Assembly: GCA_030770545.1 (NCBI GenBank)
Contig: CM061090.1
Span: forward strand, 15,348,501-15,412,500
Direction of reading: 5' to 3'
From: Macropodus opercularis
Lineage: Eukaryota > Chordata > Actinopteri > Anabantiformes > Osphronemidae
Length of the DNA: 64,000 nt
The notes beneath the pieces were generated by a model. The model was not told the DNA's origin and made no database searches. It saw only the letters and a list, made by a program, of their open reading frames with translations. The position numbers were made by a program, and so were the translations under genes. Positions 45,430 through 56,868 of this stretch are shown piece by piece. The stretch's first letter is position 1. Each line of letters begins with the position of its first letter.

Positions 45430-45690
45430 CGACATATCCCATCTCATTAGTTTCAAATGCACCTTGAAATTAAAATTGCATTTCTGTCAGTCTCTTTGAT
45501 GCTCTCACCTTTGACAACTTATGACTCCCCCCCCATTTTCCTTTCCCATCTGTATTTACGACACTCTTGAGGCAAGCAGTAATACAAATGTTATTAAAAA
45601 CTCAAGCATAATTTGTCACGTCGTACAATAAAAGTTAATTCCATTATCCATTCCCATGAAATCATTATCATTTCATACTTCGACTCTTTC
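45430..45690. promoter_or_regulatory. Candidate conserved non-coding element
   Basis: CTCATTAGTTTCAAATGC, TGAAATTAAAATTGC, AGCAGTAATACAAATG, AAAGTTAATTCC and ATCATTATCATTTC words occur across repeat-free DNA (apart from a C8 run at about 45527). Enhancer-like texture. Confidence 0.35.
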
Positions 45691-46404
45691 TTTCTACCCT
45701 GCTGATTAGCGGCGGCAGGCGAGTTTCTACTAGTTGCAGTAAAGCAGTGGGACACGTATATACAGTAAATACCAAAAGTGCTTTCTGACACATTTCTGGC
45801 AGTCGCTGAGAAATTTGCTCAGCTGACAGGAGGAAGGTGAGTAAGCAAAATCAGGAGAAATGAGAGATTGGAAAGGTTCTTGTGGATGTGGAAATGAACT
45901 GATGTGAGGCAGAGCGAAAGGCAGAAATAGAGTGAAAGGCGAATTAGAGAGCAGGAGGGAAAGTGCAGACACAGAGACAAAGAGACGACAAGTCTGCTTT
46001 TGGACATGTAGCACAAGGCAAAATGAAACTCCCCCTTCTTTAATACAGCAGCTACAGTACAACGTCTAAGCCTCCGACTGCTTTCTTCCGAACGGCTGAA
46101 TGGCTGTCATTCCAGCGCATAGATTTTCTGCCTACAGGTATTTTTATAGGTCAAACCCAAACCTCTATGCGTCACACTTGGGTTAATTTTTATCCGTCAC
46201 AAGTGATACTGCCTTTTGAAATTTTCTGTGTTGAACATCTCAAAAACTAAAGAAATATAATAGTGTGAGTGCTTCAACAAACCTGCAGCCTTGTAAGGCT
46301 TAGATGTTACTTTACAACGGCTAAACTCAGCTAACGTATCGAAAGATGCTTTCTAGATCAATGTAGAAACAACAGACCAGGCGTTCTTGAAACAATCAGC
46401 AAAT
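45691..46404. other. Non-coding block, nothing recognised
   Basis: Plain DNA, purine-rich from about 45890 to 45985. No gene. Confidence 0.5.
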
Positions 46405-46600
46405 CTATTCAGTCATTCAGTTTATTTAAATAGTGGCAAATGATAAAATGTATCGCACTGCAAGCATGAAACAAGCCACACATCTCAGTCGAGCATCGCT
46501 AGGCAACAGCGGAGAGGAAAAACCTCCAGCGGGACCAGGATCAGGGAAGGTGGCCATATGCCTCGATCGGTTGGAGTGAGGTTAGTTCCATGGGCCCGAA
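46405..46600 (+). mobile_element. Percomorph interspersed repeat, class unresolved
   Basis: It opens with CAGTTTATTTAAATAG (46418-46433) and contains the phrases AGGCAACAGCGGAGAGGAAA, AACCTCCAGCGGGACCAGG and CCTCGATCGGTTGGAGTGAG in the order found in a very common percomorph repeat ('TTTATTTGTATAGC... AACCTCCAGCAGAACCAGG ... CGACCGGTTGGGGTGAG'). I recognise the sequence but not its formal class. The copy is diverged and internally shortened. Confidence 0.7.
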
Positions 46601-46799
46601 AACCCCTAAAAGAACATGGAGAGAAATGGAGAAGCTGGGTACAAACTTTAGCAACTACTCTGCCAAGTTTGTGTAGGACTCACTAAGAATGTTCTGTATT
46701 TATATTCTGCATAGCTTTAACGATTTAGGCACGTGAACCTTGACCCTCCCGGTCTCTGGTGCAACAACAAATACACAAACCCCACCGTACCTTGTGTTG

Positions 46800-46970
46800 T
46801 CAAGAAATTTCCAAGAGCACATTAAACAGGGGGCAGGGCGCTGGGCAACCTCTGCGCCTTCAGGGGGCCAAGCGCTCCACTGCTAATGCATATTTACATC
46901 ACGGCCTGTCTGTAAGTTAGCATATGCCATCTGCTAAGGAGAAAACTCCAAGTTTGCATGGAGATACTAA
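46800..46970. promoter_or_regulatory. Candidate CNE with weak CTCF-like words
   Basis: Contains CAGGGGGCAG (46828-46837) and CAGGGGGCC (46861-46869) in the same orientation, then CTGCTAATGCATATTTAC and AGCATATGCC. The G-rich words resemble the CTCF core but fail upstream positions. The right half has POU/homeodomain-type words. Confidence 0.32.
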
Positions 46971-48639
46971 CCGAATGGTAAAACCGAGACACGCGCCGAA
47001 GCCGTACTTTCAACCGCGCTAATGAGCCGCGGCCGACGCATCTGACACAGGAAGAGCATCAGCGTAAGAACACAGGCCATTAGCGTCAAACCCACTGAAA
47101 TGTGAATTCAGTGACGCACAGATCAGGTCCGTCTTTGCTGCCCAACCTTTACATGCACTGTTTATATTAAGCCTTCTAGGCTCTGTGCGCTGTAGTGACA
47201 CAAATCGATAGGACAGGATCTAAACACCGACTTCCTTTCACGTCTGTCACGTGGCCAGTGTTACACATGACTGCATGCAAATAAATACCCAGTATGGACC
47301 ATCTCTCTGTAGCGTTTTTACTTCATAACTTCATCGCTGGGTTCGACTCCTTGAGCTGCGCCGATGCGTCATTAGCGAGATTCTCCCTGTCGCCGCCTGT
47401 GTTCGCCGTTTGTCTTCCGCAGTGTGTGGACTGACGACACCAATAAGCCGGCGTGAGTCAGACCCAACATTTTCTAGCAGTAGAAGCCAAGTAGAGTGCT
47501 GTTTGTCTGGGCTCACAGCCAAGTCTTCCATTAGGCCTTTGGCCCAGGTGAACAGTAATTAAACAAGGCTGCGCTGAGTCGGCACTCCACATCGCCCAGT
47601 GCCTCTGCATTCACATCATTTTTTGTTTATGTTGCTCTCTAGCGAGTTTTTCCTCTCACCGTAGATCGCCGCCATCTGTTTTTGCATCCATATGTTGCAG
47701 TTCACATAAATGTTGTAGAGGAGGCTTCAACTTTTCCTTCTGGAGATGTGGGACCACGATGCTGGGTGAGATAATAAGGATAAGTGCCTGGCAGTTGTCC
47801 CAAGAATAACCAGAACAGAGGAAACGGCCTACTGCTGCTCATAAGCTCAGCCCAAGCTCTTTAAATCGCTTGGAGACAAACTCCCACAATTAGCATTAAC
47901 GATACCTTTCCTTTTATCGAACGTTACCGCGGCACGAGGACGCGAGGCACACATTTATAGATTGAACATGGCAAACCTCCTCATTTGAAGCTTCAGCCAA
48001 CAATGCACTCATACAGTCACACATTACACGTTCAGTAGGCACAGATATCAATGCTTATGACAAATGCAATAAAGAGTCCAGCAGAAGGAGCGAGGGCCAG
48101 AAGGTGAGACGGGCAGAGAGCAGGCCTTTCTGTTGCTGTTTGTTTCTAGCTCTCTCTTCCTGCATCCTGGGAATCTGCAGGCGAGGGAGGGGGCTGAAGA
48201 TGAGATAGAGAGGCATATGATGGCGAGCTATCAACATTGCAAGGAGCAATAACAGCCAGGAAAGCACATAAACAAATAATAAAGGCATGACAGACGGACA
48301 ATGGAAGGAGGGGAGTGACAGCAGAAGACGCCTCTTCATCCTCCCGCTCCTCTCCACCACTCATCCCCTCACTTATCCCGCTCTTCTCTGCTCTCAGTCA
48401 TACGGCCGTTGTCTAGTGAGCCGCCCCAGTGGGGAGACGGAGACGCAGATAGTGCTGAGGCTGCATTCACCGAAGATTACAATGCGGGATCGTAAGGCCG
48501 GCCGCGCCACCATTTTCTCTCCCGTCTGCGCGGAGATGAGCCTTTGATCACACTCCACAGCCAATAGGCTCACACAGGTGGAGAAAACAGACCCCTCCAC
48601 GCGCAAACACGCACATCACTGTAATCAAAGTGGGAAATC
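46971..48639. other. Non-coding block with CpG cluster
   Basis: A CpG cluster lies at 46983-47045 and another at 48480-48540. A YY1-like GCCGCCATCTG is at about 47668-47678. Frames of 60-101 codons are unrecognised and overlap on both strands. Confidence 0.45.
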
Positions 48640-48910
48640 AGATTGCGAGGGTGTAGCTTATGGGGGGAAACAATATTGATATCTCATCTCGGTTTTGTGC
48701 GCGAGCGAAGGCGAAAGGGTGAGAGCGACGACAGGGAACGAGCTTGAGGAAAACACACCGATATTCAAATCTCCTGATTCGTTCCCCACAGGGCTGCGGA
48801 TCGATAGCTCTTTATAAAGGGACTTAGTGAGCTAATTAGGTAACCGAATGGCTGCGCATTTCAAATGAGCCCAAATGCGCACAGTGCGAATGAAGACGCG
48901 GAAGCGCAAC
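48640..48910. promoter_or_regulatory. Candidate CNE, CpG-bearing, SOX-like palindrome
   Basis: ACAATATTGAT near 48668-48680 is an inverted pair of SOX-type words. CpGs are frequent at 48695-48745 and 48850-48910, and GAGCTAATTAGGTAACC lies at about 48829-48845. Repeat-free; no coding frame. Confidence 0.36.
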
Positions 48911-49059
48911 AGCAAAACCGAAGGTGAAATCATTCCCATTAAACCCCTGAACACAGGTGCACAAAACCACGTGCACATCACTCTCTAATCGACGCAGCAG
49001 AGTTATTGTTGCACGCAGATGTTGCGCTTGTTACTGAGCCGACGTCTATCAAGTTGGAT

Positions 49060-49290
49060 TATTTAGGTCCGCTGACGTGAGTGACAAGTTAAGCACGAGA
49101 CATCAAAAACTAAAGGCTGGGAAGTGGAAAGCGGGAGATTATGAGAGAGGAATTACAATTAAGGCTAATCTCCTACTTTCAGCACTCGGGGCAAAACTGT
49201 TCCAGAGCATTTGTATTGTGCGCTGTGATGAATCTCTGCAGAGAGCTGAGAGTAATATTTGCTTTCTAGCATTTAATTTGGGAGCAATAC
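49060..49290. promoter_or_regulatory. Candidate conserved non-coding element
   Basis: GGAATTACAATTAAGGCTAA (about 49149-49168) is a tight homeodomain-type cluster, followed by AGCATTTAATTTGGG. Repeat-free. Texture only. Confidence 0.35.
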
Positions 49291-49367
49291 TGTAGCTTAG
49301 CTTCTCCTTCAGTTTGATATTATATTAGAACAGTATGTTCCTCAGGGCTTTGTATCACTTGTTTGCT

Positions 49368-49385
49368 TAATAATAATAATAATAA
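49368..49385. repeat. (TAA)6 trinucleotide microsatellite
   Basis: Six TAA units. Confidence 0.93.
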
Positions 49386-49929
49386 AAAGTTATAGATTTT
49401 AGTTTTTCTCAATAGTATCTAATAGAAAAGCTTGTAATTTCTCGAGGCTCTGTGAGTCTGTGGATCTCGGTTTTTGTCTGTTATACAGTTACTTCGTTAT
49501 TTTTGCGGCATCAACGCTGAAATAGTGTTTCAGATCAGGACTTGTGATTATGAGGCTCATAAATGCAGTATGAAATAAAAAGCTGACATTCAGTCCTGTA
49601 AATGTCTGTCTGTCACATCGAAACCAAACCTTTGAGCTTAGGTTTTCTATTTTCTGGGGGGGGGGCTTTACCAAGGACAGAAGCCACTGCTCGGTTTCTA
49701 TGCGTATACATTTCATCAGCCTCCACTTTCTCTGCCCATTTTGGCTGATGTGCTTTCACAGCCCTGTGTTCACAACACCATGACATCACATCAATGCCAA
49801 TTTTACGTGTGGCTGTTGCGCATAATAGAAAATGTGCGTTGGCCATCTACACTAGCTCAGTAGTCGTTAAGTGAACAACCACAAATGCACTGATTCTATA
49901 TACTCTACTTGTATGATGGTGTTTTTTTT
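49386..49929. other. Non-coding block, nothing recognised
   Basis: A G10 run lies at 49656-49665. No gene or repeat family. Confidence 0.5.
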
Positions 49930-50340
49930 GCAGATTTCAAATCCTTGGATATCTGCAGAAAATCTAGTATTTTCTCTGCGAGCGGCGAAAATGTTCTTCC
50001 GTACTATGAGGCATTTCCTGTGCACAGACCCTGCTGCATCGCATGTTCAGGATGCACTTAGTCCTGCGGTACAGTACACGGTACCTTGTGGCATGCGCAC
50101 GTGTTTGTGTGGCATATTTCTTCTCGCTCGCCACAGCGTAATTATTATCAGGGAGGATATTAGAAGAACTCTGGACGGGGTCCATTTAGCCAGAACTGTG
50201 TGGGCTCTATGGATCATGCATGCACAATTACACAAGAAATGGTTATCGCGTTGCTTGAAGCCTTTTAGCATGGCTCTATTGCATCAATGAAGTGCTAATG
50301 CATTTGTGTAATTGCCAGACAGGGATGCTTTCGCCTCTTT
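49930..50340. promoter_or_regulatory. Candidate conserved non-coding element
   Basis: GCGTAATTATTATCAGGG, GATCATGCATGCACAATTAC and GCTAATGCATTTGTGTAATTGCC lie in repeat-free DNA. A 139-codon frame crosses it (49871-50290) but opens at a non-ATG codon, matches nothing I know, and is mirrored by open minus-strand frames, so I favour regulatory DNA. Confidence 0.36.
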
Positions 50341-53300
50341 CCAATAACGTAAAGGAGAGTTGTTGAGTTTAAAACTCAAGAAATAAACTCAAATTACATT
50401 TTACAAAATGACAGCCTACATTTGTGGTCTACAGAGAATAAAGCAATTTTTAACCCAAATTACAAAATAATGGCTATTATTTCATGAGCAAATACCGTCA
50501 AACATGAGGACAACACCACATTGAGGCATGTCCAGTACAACCGTGGCTGAGTACTGGGCCTCTTTTATAGTTTCCTGGAGGTTTTGTAATAAGGCCTGAA
50601 ATAAAAATCTCTCAACACAGACAACACACACAATTCCTGCAAACCGGCAATCCCTCCAAGCCACCTCCTATCATCAGGCTGCTGCAAAGAGATTGTGCGG
50701 ATACGGCGTGATTGAAGGGTCCCAGTCGGTTTGGCAGGATTACTGGTTTGGAGATGATAGCAAGATTTAATACGCCTCTAAAGCAAGAGGCAATTCACCC
50801 ACTGAGAGAGAACCCTTTGTACCCGCCATTGACCTGCTCCTGCCCTGCTGCAGACGTCTTTAACCTTAATTTTTTGAATCATCACATCTGTGATGAATTC
50901 GCTGCCTTTTCAGATTATAAATGATCCTTCAGAATGTGTCAAATTCTTCAAACCTAATGACCCCATTGACCTTTGCTACATCTGGATTGAAGTCTGTCCT
51001 CATGCTAGAAGCGCACGTCTGCTTTCCGGCTCAAAAACAAAAAAACTGCGGCTTATTCACATCAGCTTTTACTCATCAGCTCAACCCTGGCAGGTTACTC
51101 ACTGCACCTCTCTCCACGGCAGCGCCCCAATTCAAGCCATCAGTCTGAGCTCAATCTTCGCCTCTGACCTTAATCCTTTTAACCCCACTTCACTTCTGTT
51201 CAGTCATCCTCTCTTCTTCATTCTCTGAGTCCTTTACACGATTTCACACTTTCTCCTGACTAATCCCTGGACTCTCTGCTAAGAGATATTCATTATGTCA
51301 AACCACGCTGACCTTTATCAACAGTTCAACGTCAACAATTTTACTGTATGTGCATCCAGCGTTTTTAAACTTGTGTAATATCCAAATCTGTTCAAATCAG
51401 CTAATGGGCTACTTTTAATGGTTTGGTAAGTGACACTCACTAGCTGACCTAAAAGCACTGACTAAACATTCTGGTAACTGATGTATATCTGTATAAAGGT
51501 TACTAAACTTAAAGTAATGCTTTAATGCAGTATCACTAATGTGTTGTGTTGCTCATGGGCAAAAGACCAGAGCATGTTAGAGCTACAGTATGTGACGTGT
51601 TAGAGCTTTGGGTTGTGACTCTAGAAAATATCTAATGAACTACTGGCACTTGTTTGTGCCAGCTTTGCCTCAACAACTATGCTACAAGTTAACAAACCAA
51701 TCAAGAATTAGTGAAAGGAAGAAAGAAAAAAGCCAGTGATCATAACAGCGAACAGGAAAAGCTGACAAACCTTCCGGTTTCCTCTTTACTAGTATTCCCC
51801 ACTGTGGCTCCCGCAGGCTCCTGTCACTGCGTGTGATCTCGCATATGAAACCATGACTCAACATTCTTCACTGATGTTTTTTAATGGTGTAGAAAATGTC
51901 AGAATGGCTCAGCGTCGTAAAACCTGTCACTACGCTACCTAGTAGAGGTACCCCTGGCTACGGTTTTATTTCTTTGCACGTTCTTTGCACACACCCACCA
52001 CACACGCAGTGGGTGACATTTAACATATGGAAATGTGATGACATTTACAACCTCTGTAGTGTCTTGTAAAATGTAAGTAATTGGATCAGGGTCAAAATGA
52101 CAATATAAAAATGAGATGTGTGCTAAGGCAGCCACTCGAGACCGGAAGAAAAAAATTAATCATCTGGGGTCCAGGGCAACTACTTAAAGCTTTGCTGTTT
52201 CAGTGAGTGTCAAGAAAGACGTCTAGAGAATATTAGGTCTTGCAAATCCTTTTAATGCATCTTTAATTGTATATTTTAAAGAATTGTGCCTTTTTAAAAA
52301 AACTTTACTTAAAACCTGGAATCTTCAGAAACAAGATGTGGGACCAAGTTTGGCACTGAGCACCAGCGTACATCACCACCGCTCCACAATGTTGATACGG
52401 TAACATGAAGACCAGCAACACAACACAGTGATGCAGAAAACCCGCCGTGTACAGTTTAGAATGGAAACTATGAATCGTAACGACTGTAAATAAGGCAGAA
52501 AAGAGAAAGGTTTTCACTTGAGAGCTGAAGAAACGAGAATGAGATGAGAGCGTGGAAAATTTCTGCATCTATCAGCCTGTTTGACATTTATGGAAAGGAG
52601 CAAAGACCCGTTTGAAAACCTGTTAATCATATGTTGCTGAAAATGTGAGTTTGTATATTTATTATTGTTTGGCATTTCTTTTAAATTGTCATTAATGCAC
52701 AATGCTGAGTGCAATGCCTTTTAGCGCTTTAGCCACCTTCCTTTGAGTGTGTGTCCCATTTTGCAGTCGTCTTTCTTGAAATTTTAAATAAATAATTATC
52801 TTCCTTACATGTGTATTTTTTTTCAAAATCAGAACCCTGTTGTTATTGTTAATGAATTACTAAGAAAAATCTAACAACATTTAATTACTAATCCATTCGA
52901 GCCGTCGTGTACTGTACCTGCAATTAGGCTGAAACGCTGAGATCCAACTTCTGAGAGTGTTAAGAAACAGAGTCTGAAATTCGTTATCTTCAACAGATAA
53001 AACTTCAAAACATTAGCAGCGTGGCGAATCCTCTGGGAGAGGCAGCGATAGGGTTTCACGTGTCTCTCCTGGGAGAAAATATGTGCACAACTATATAAAT
53101 AACTAAGAGTGGAAACAAATACGTTTAGACTGCTGGGCAAAACACGATACAGCCACATTGTGGTGAACGCTATTATCTCGGTTAATTAGAAGACTCATTA
53201 AATAAGTGAACATGTTGATGTTGGATTCATAGCAGATAGAAGCTTTTTTGTAAATTGTCTAAAATAGCAAGGGTGTGATATCTTATTAATTAATCTTGTG

Positions 53301-53629
53301 CTCAACATTACCAAATACCCTCAAGCCAAATGCATCTGAATCAAAGCAAATGTGCTGTGGATTTGATGAATTAGTTAAATTGTGAGATAAATACATTTTG
53401 ATCATGGTTTGATGTTACTTCTCACTTTCACGGAGGCTGATAGAACAAAGGAGACACACGCAGCCTTCCCAGGCTTTTCAAGCTCCACCGACTGTAGACG
53501 CGAGGCACGAATCCACACTGAGAGAAAATCTTGACTTGAAGCAGCTAAACTCTGTGTCCCTTTTTTCCATTTAAACCATTTCAGCATCTCTCACAAGAAC
53601 AAAAAAAAAACATCTCCCAGTGAGGCCGG
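50341..53629. other. Non-coding block, nothing recognised
   Basis: Mostly plain, AT-rich at 52640-52870 and 53180-53400. Frames of up to 112 codons (50890-51228, 52305-52568) match nothing. An A10 run is near 53600. Confidence 0.55.
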
Positions 53630-54020
53630 GGCAAAGCTGTAATTAGTCAAATCTTCTGCCTGAAGCCGCTGTAAACAAATCATTTCAAATGCGCTGGTGA
53701 CCTCGTGGAATTTCAATTAACATAAAAAGCATGTAGTTTAAAAAAAAAACTACAACAACAAACAAACACACTTTAGCACTAATGGAATATGCACAAAGAT
53801 ATATCCACTTAAATATGCGTGTAAAATCATTAATCACCTTAACATTGGAGCTGTCAATCACTTAAAGGGACATTCACAATAATTACCGTGACTGCACAGA
53901 TGACAGTCAGCGCCATTTGTCGATGGACACTAGTGAGTGATTGCGCTGTAGAAAGAGCAACAAAATGCTGTGAGTACATTTGAGCAATGCTAATGGGCTG
54001 TAGATGGACCTTAACTTAAC
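53630..54020. promoter_or_regulatory. Candidate conserved non-coding element
   Basis: GTAATTAGTCAAATC, TTTCAATTAACATAAAAAGC, AATCATTAATCACC, GCTGTCAATCAC and CAATAATTACCGTGAC words surround a short A/CAA-rich interruption at 53735-53765. No frame. The right half (53800-54010) is the more CNE-like. Confidence 0.4.
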
Positions 54021-54102
54021 TTAAGCCCATCTTACAGAACTTGCTTCTGGATAAAACGTACTGCACCTAAGGAGGCAATGTCTTTGTGACGCTTTTTGAC
54101 TG

Positions 54103-54132
54103 ACACTGTTGGGTTGAGCCCAACGTCAGTGT
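54103..54132 (+). other. Short hairpin with 11-bp stem
   Basis: ACACTGTTGGG pairs with CCCAAC plus AGTGT around a TTGAG loop, leaving a three-base bulge on the 3' arm. Too short for a microRNA precursor. It could act as an RNA stem if transcribed, or be chance. Confidence 0.5.
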
Positions 54133-54757
54133 AAAAGATCTGTGTGGAGTTTATTTAGATAAACACTGTCTAAAAGCAAATGATTCTCGGACAGAGTGAT
54201 GGATAACAACTGGCTTCCTATTCAGCGACCAGTACGAGGGGACTGTTAAGAGGAATTTCTGTGAAGGTGAAGCCGTTTGTTGCTGTCAAATGCTGTTGCT
54301 TTTAGTTTCAGTTGTAAAATGTGTTCGTCATTATGAAGCCTTAAATATAACGTGTACAGTACAGGCAGTTGTGTTGTAATTACTTAGATTCCTGTCTTTG
54401 AGTTGTTGTAAAGGTGGCATTCTCTGCCTTCCCATCCTCTGTCATACCTAAAGCCCGTCTTACTCAAAAGCACTTCTGCACTTAATTCTCCTTCTTGGTA
54501 AAACACAGAACCCGAGCTCTTAATCCTTTATTGGCAAACTGTCTTATTGGCATTGCTTTATTACCCAGCCAGCCCAGGAGAAGGGTTAGTATATTCCTGT
54601 CACTGTCAGCTTAGCTCGGTGTCAGTAAAACAGCATAAGGTTTGCCCTCAGTACTGCAAAGATTTGCATCCCAATAAGTTGTATTGATCTGTTTATTGAA
54701 ATGTATATTTCGTCCATTTCATCATCCCAAGCACTAAGAGCTGCTTGTTGCTCCACT
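54133..54757. other. Non-coding block, nothing recognised
   Basis: Plain sequence with no repeat or gene. Confidence 0.5.
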
Positions 54758-54778
54758 TGCTGCTGCTGCTGCTGCTGC
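54758..54778 (+). repeat. (TGC)7 trinucleotide microsatellite
   Basis: Seven TGC (CTG/CAG-class) units. On the minus strand one frame reads them as poly-serine, but that frame has no recognisable domain. Confidence 0.95.
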
Positions 54779-55551
54779 TAGTGTGACCAGAGTATAAGGA
54801 CAAGTGGCTTTCAAGTAAATAATTAATTTCTTTGTTAGTCCTGGCAAATACAGATGTTTTTGGTTCTACAAGACCTGGAGAGATTTTGTTAGGCCATAAT
54901 ATGAAAAGAAAATCTATTTGAAAGCTATTACATATTAATAGACTGAAAACATACATTGAGTAATGGCATTTAAAGAATGTCATGAGGTCTTAAGTTAATG
55001 GGGTTTTTACTTTTTTATTCCCAACAGTAAAAAGGTATTTGTCTTGATTTGGTCACCAAACATTGTTTCATACATATACTTCGAGACGAATATTTTAAAT
55101 ACAAGCTCCACTTGTTGGTGGTGGTTTTCCAAATCAAACTCAGGGTATATGTACACACAGTAGAAAAGGTGAAAAGGACGCAGGGGTTTAGAAACAGCAA
55201 TGAAAACCTGTTAAAAAGATCCACACATTTAAAGATACATCATACTTTTGTAAATTTAATTATTTTTATACCGTAACAGGGATAAATAGTTTACAGCATA
55301 CACTCAATAACAACAGCCGGCTGGCTGCGAATATACTGAACCTCAGTGAAAGATTTATTTTCCATGAGCCTCAAGAAAATCCAAACAATTTATTTGTACA
55401 AATATCCTGTGGCAGGCAAAATGACAAAAGCTAAGTATTCAAGTCCAACGATAAGCAAGCTGTGATACTAGATGTATGTAAAATGTACCACAGACTAGAA
55501 AGCTGCCTTTGGTACAGTTCACTCCGTCTTGTGTTCTGATACCGCGGCAGT
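54779..55551. other. Non-coding AT-rich block, nothing recognised
   Basis: AT-rich sequence up to about 55400. No gene, repeat family or RNA gene. Confidence 0.5.
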
Positions 55552-55572
55552 TTCAGCACCAAGGACAGCTCC
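55552..55572 (+). promoter_or_regulatory. RE1/NRSE (REST binding) element
   Basis: Left half TTCAGCACC is exact and is followed, after two bases (AA), by GGACAGCTCC, one base from the consensus right half GGACAGCGCC. Apart from the degenerate spacer only one position of the 21-bp element deviates. REST binds RE1 sites through its zinc fingers and recruits CoREST and HDAC complexes to repress neuronal genes in non-neural cells. Such a match is very unlikely by chance in 64 kb. The repressed gene is not in the window or not recognised. Confidence 0.85.
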
Positions 55573-56339
55573 ACTCGCGTTCACACTGGGCCAGTGCACA
55601 ATAAAGGATGGAGCAGGATCCCACATTCCCCCTGTCTACACATTCACAATCCTATTAAACGGGATGTTTGGAAACGGAGGAAGACCTGCTGTGTGCATCT
55701 CCATCAACACTGAACAAGACAACATACAGTACAGCTGGCACGTAATGGTTACAGTGAGAACAAATGCGACTGTTCAAGAGCAACGTCGCTCATCGTTTTG
55801 CTTTTTTTTTCTTCTAGCCCAACACTAAGCTGATGGCTCACCCATTCTGCTGACAAATAACCCCCATGAAGTCAGTGTCTGCAAAACACTGAGTTAGAGT
55901 GCTTGTGTTTGGAAATGTCAGGCATAGGTCAGAATTGCACCTGTATAGATTGTGCAGCTGTTCTTTTTTTTTTTTTTTGAAAGCAACAAGGTGAATTGAA
56001 CTGTCAGTGGTTAAATGTTAGTCCTTCTGCTTCACAGCTTCATCATAAAAGCCTCACAAAAAGACTTTTCCTGACCTATCATGGATAGCTGGCCTGCTGT
56101 AGTTAAATCCAAGGCTTCAGGAAGATACAGTCATTGTTAAAAGTACAAGTGTCGAGGTCAGTATTTTCCATTATTTTTACAAACTACTATACTTATCCCA
56201 GTCGCTCCATATCAAATTATCCTGCACCTCACTCAGACCATCTACTTCTTGTACCCATCCTTTGGCTAATCATTGGGAGGGGCAGTATGGTAATTACGCT
56301 CATCATGACACATAATAGGAACAATCAAGGAGTATGATT
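55573..56339. other. Non-coding block with T15 run
   Basis: A T15 run at 55964-55978. The 99-codon frame at 55529-55828 overlaps the RE1, opens at a non-ATG codon and matches nothing. Confidence 0.5.
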
Positions 56340-56660
56340 TGATGTAGTTGGCCTCCACATCTTGTCCCCATTCACCTAGGAGAAATTAATGATGTCGAAT
56401 TGAAGCACTGTGCCAAATTAGCTTTTTTGAGAAGAAAAAAAAAAAAAGTAAGAGCATCCGGGGCACCTTCGATTAATATTAAAAAAGGCTCTGGACCATG
56501 CAGTTTCAATTACCTAAGAGAAGCACAATGCTTAAAAGACCTCAAATTGATTTTCTTTCATAAAGGCCCTGGCTTTGAAAAGGAGGTTGAGACTTTCAGA
56601 GATATATTTTACAGATATACTTCAAGCTTCGGCTTTTCGTTCAGGAGGTTGTTTATATAG
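56340..56660. promoter_or_regulatory. Candidate conserved non-coding element
   Basis: GAGAAATTAATGATGTCG, GCCAAATTAGC, GATTAATATT and CAATTACC words in about 320 bases, broken by an A13-type run at 56435-56447. An 86-codon frame (56400-56660) opens at a non-ATG codon and is unrecognised. Regulatory texture preferred. Confidence 0.3.
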
Positions 56661-56868
56661 GTTTTTCAACTTAGTTTATTATACAAAGCTCACAAAATAG
56701 GAGAACACTTAAAGTACATACGTTTGTTAAAAACCCACAATCGTCACAGCGCGATTCTGTGACGAACACAGTAGCTGTGTTATAAAGCACACTGAAACCC
56801 AAAGTGATCTAAGATGTGTGAATTTCAGGACAGCAACTCATGATGTGACTCAGAAGTAGGCACTGTAG

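Noticed and set aside
54758..54778. (CTG)7 as a disease-type expanded repeat
   Set aside because: Seven units is short and lies outside any recognised gene.
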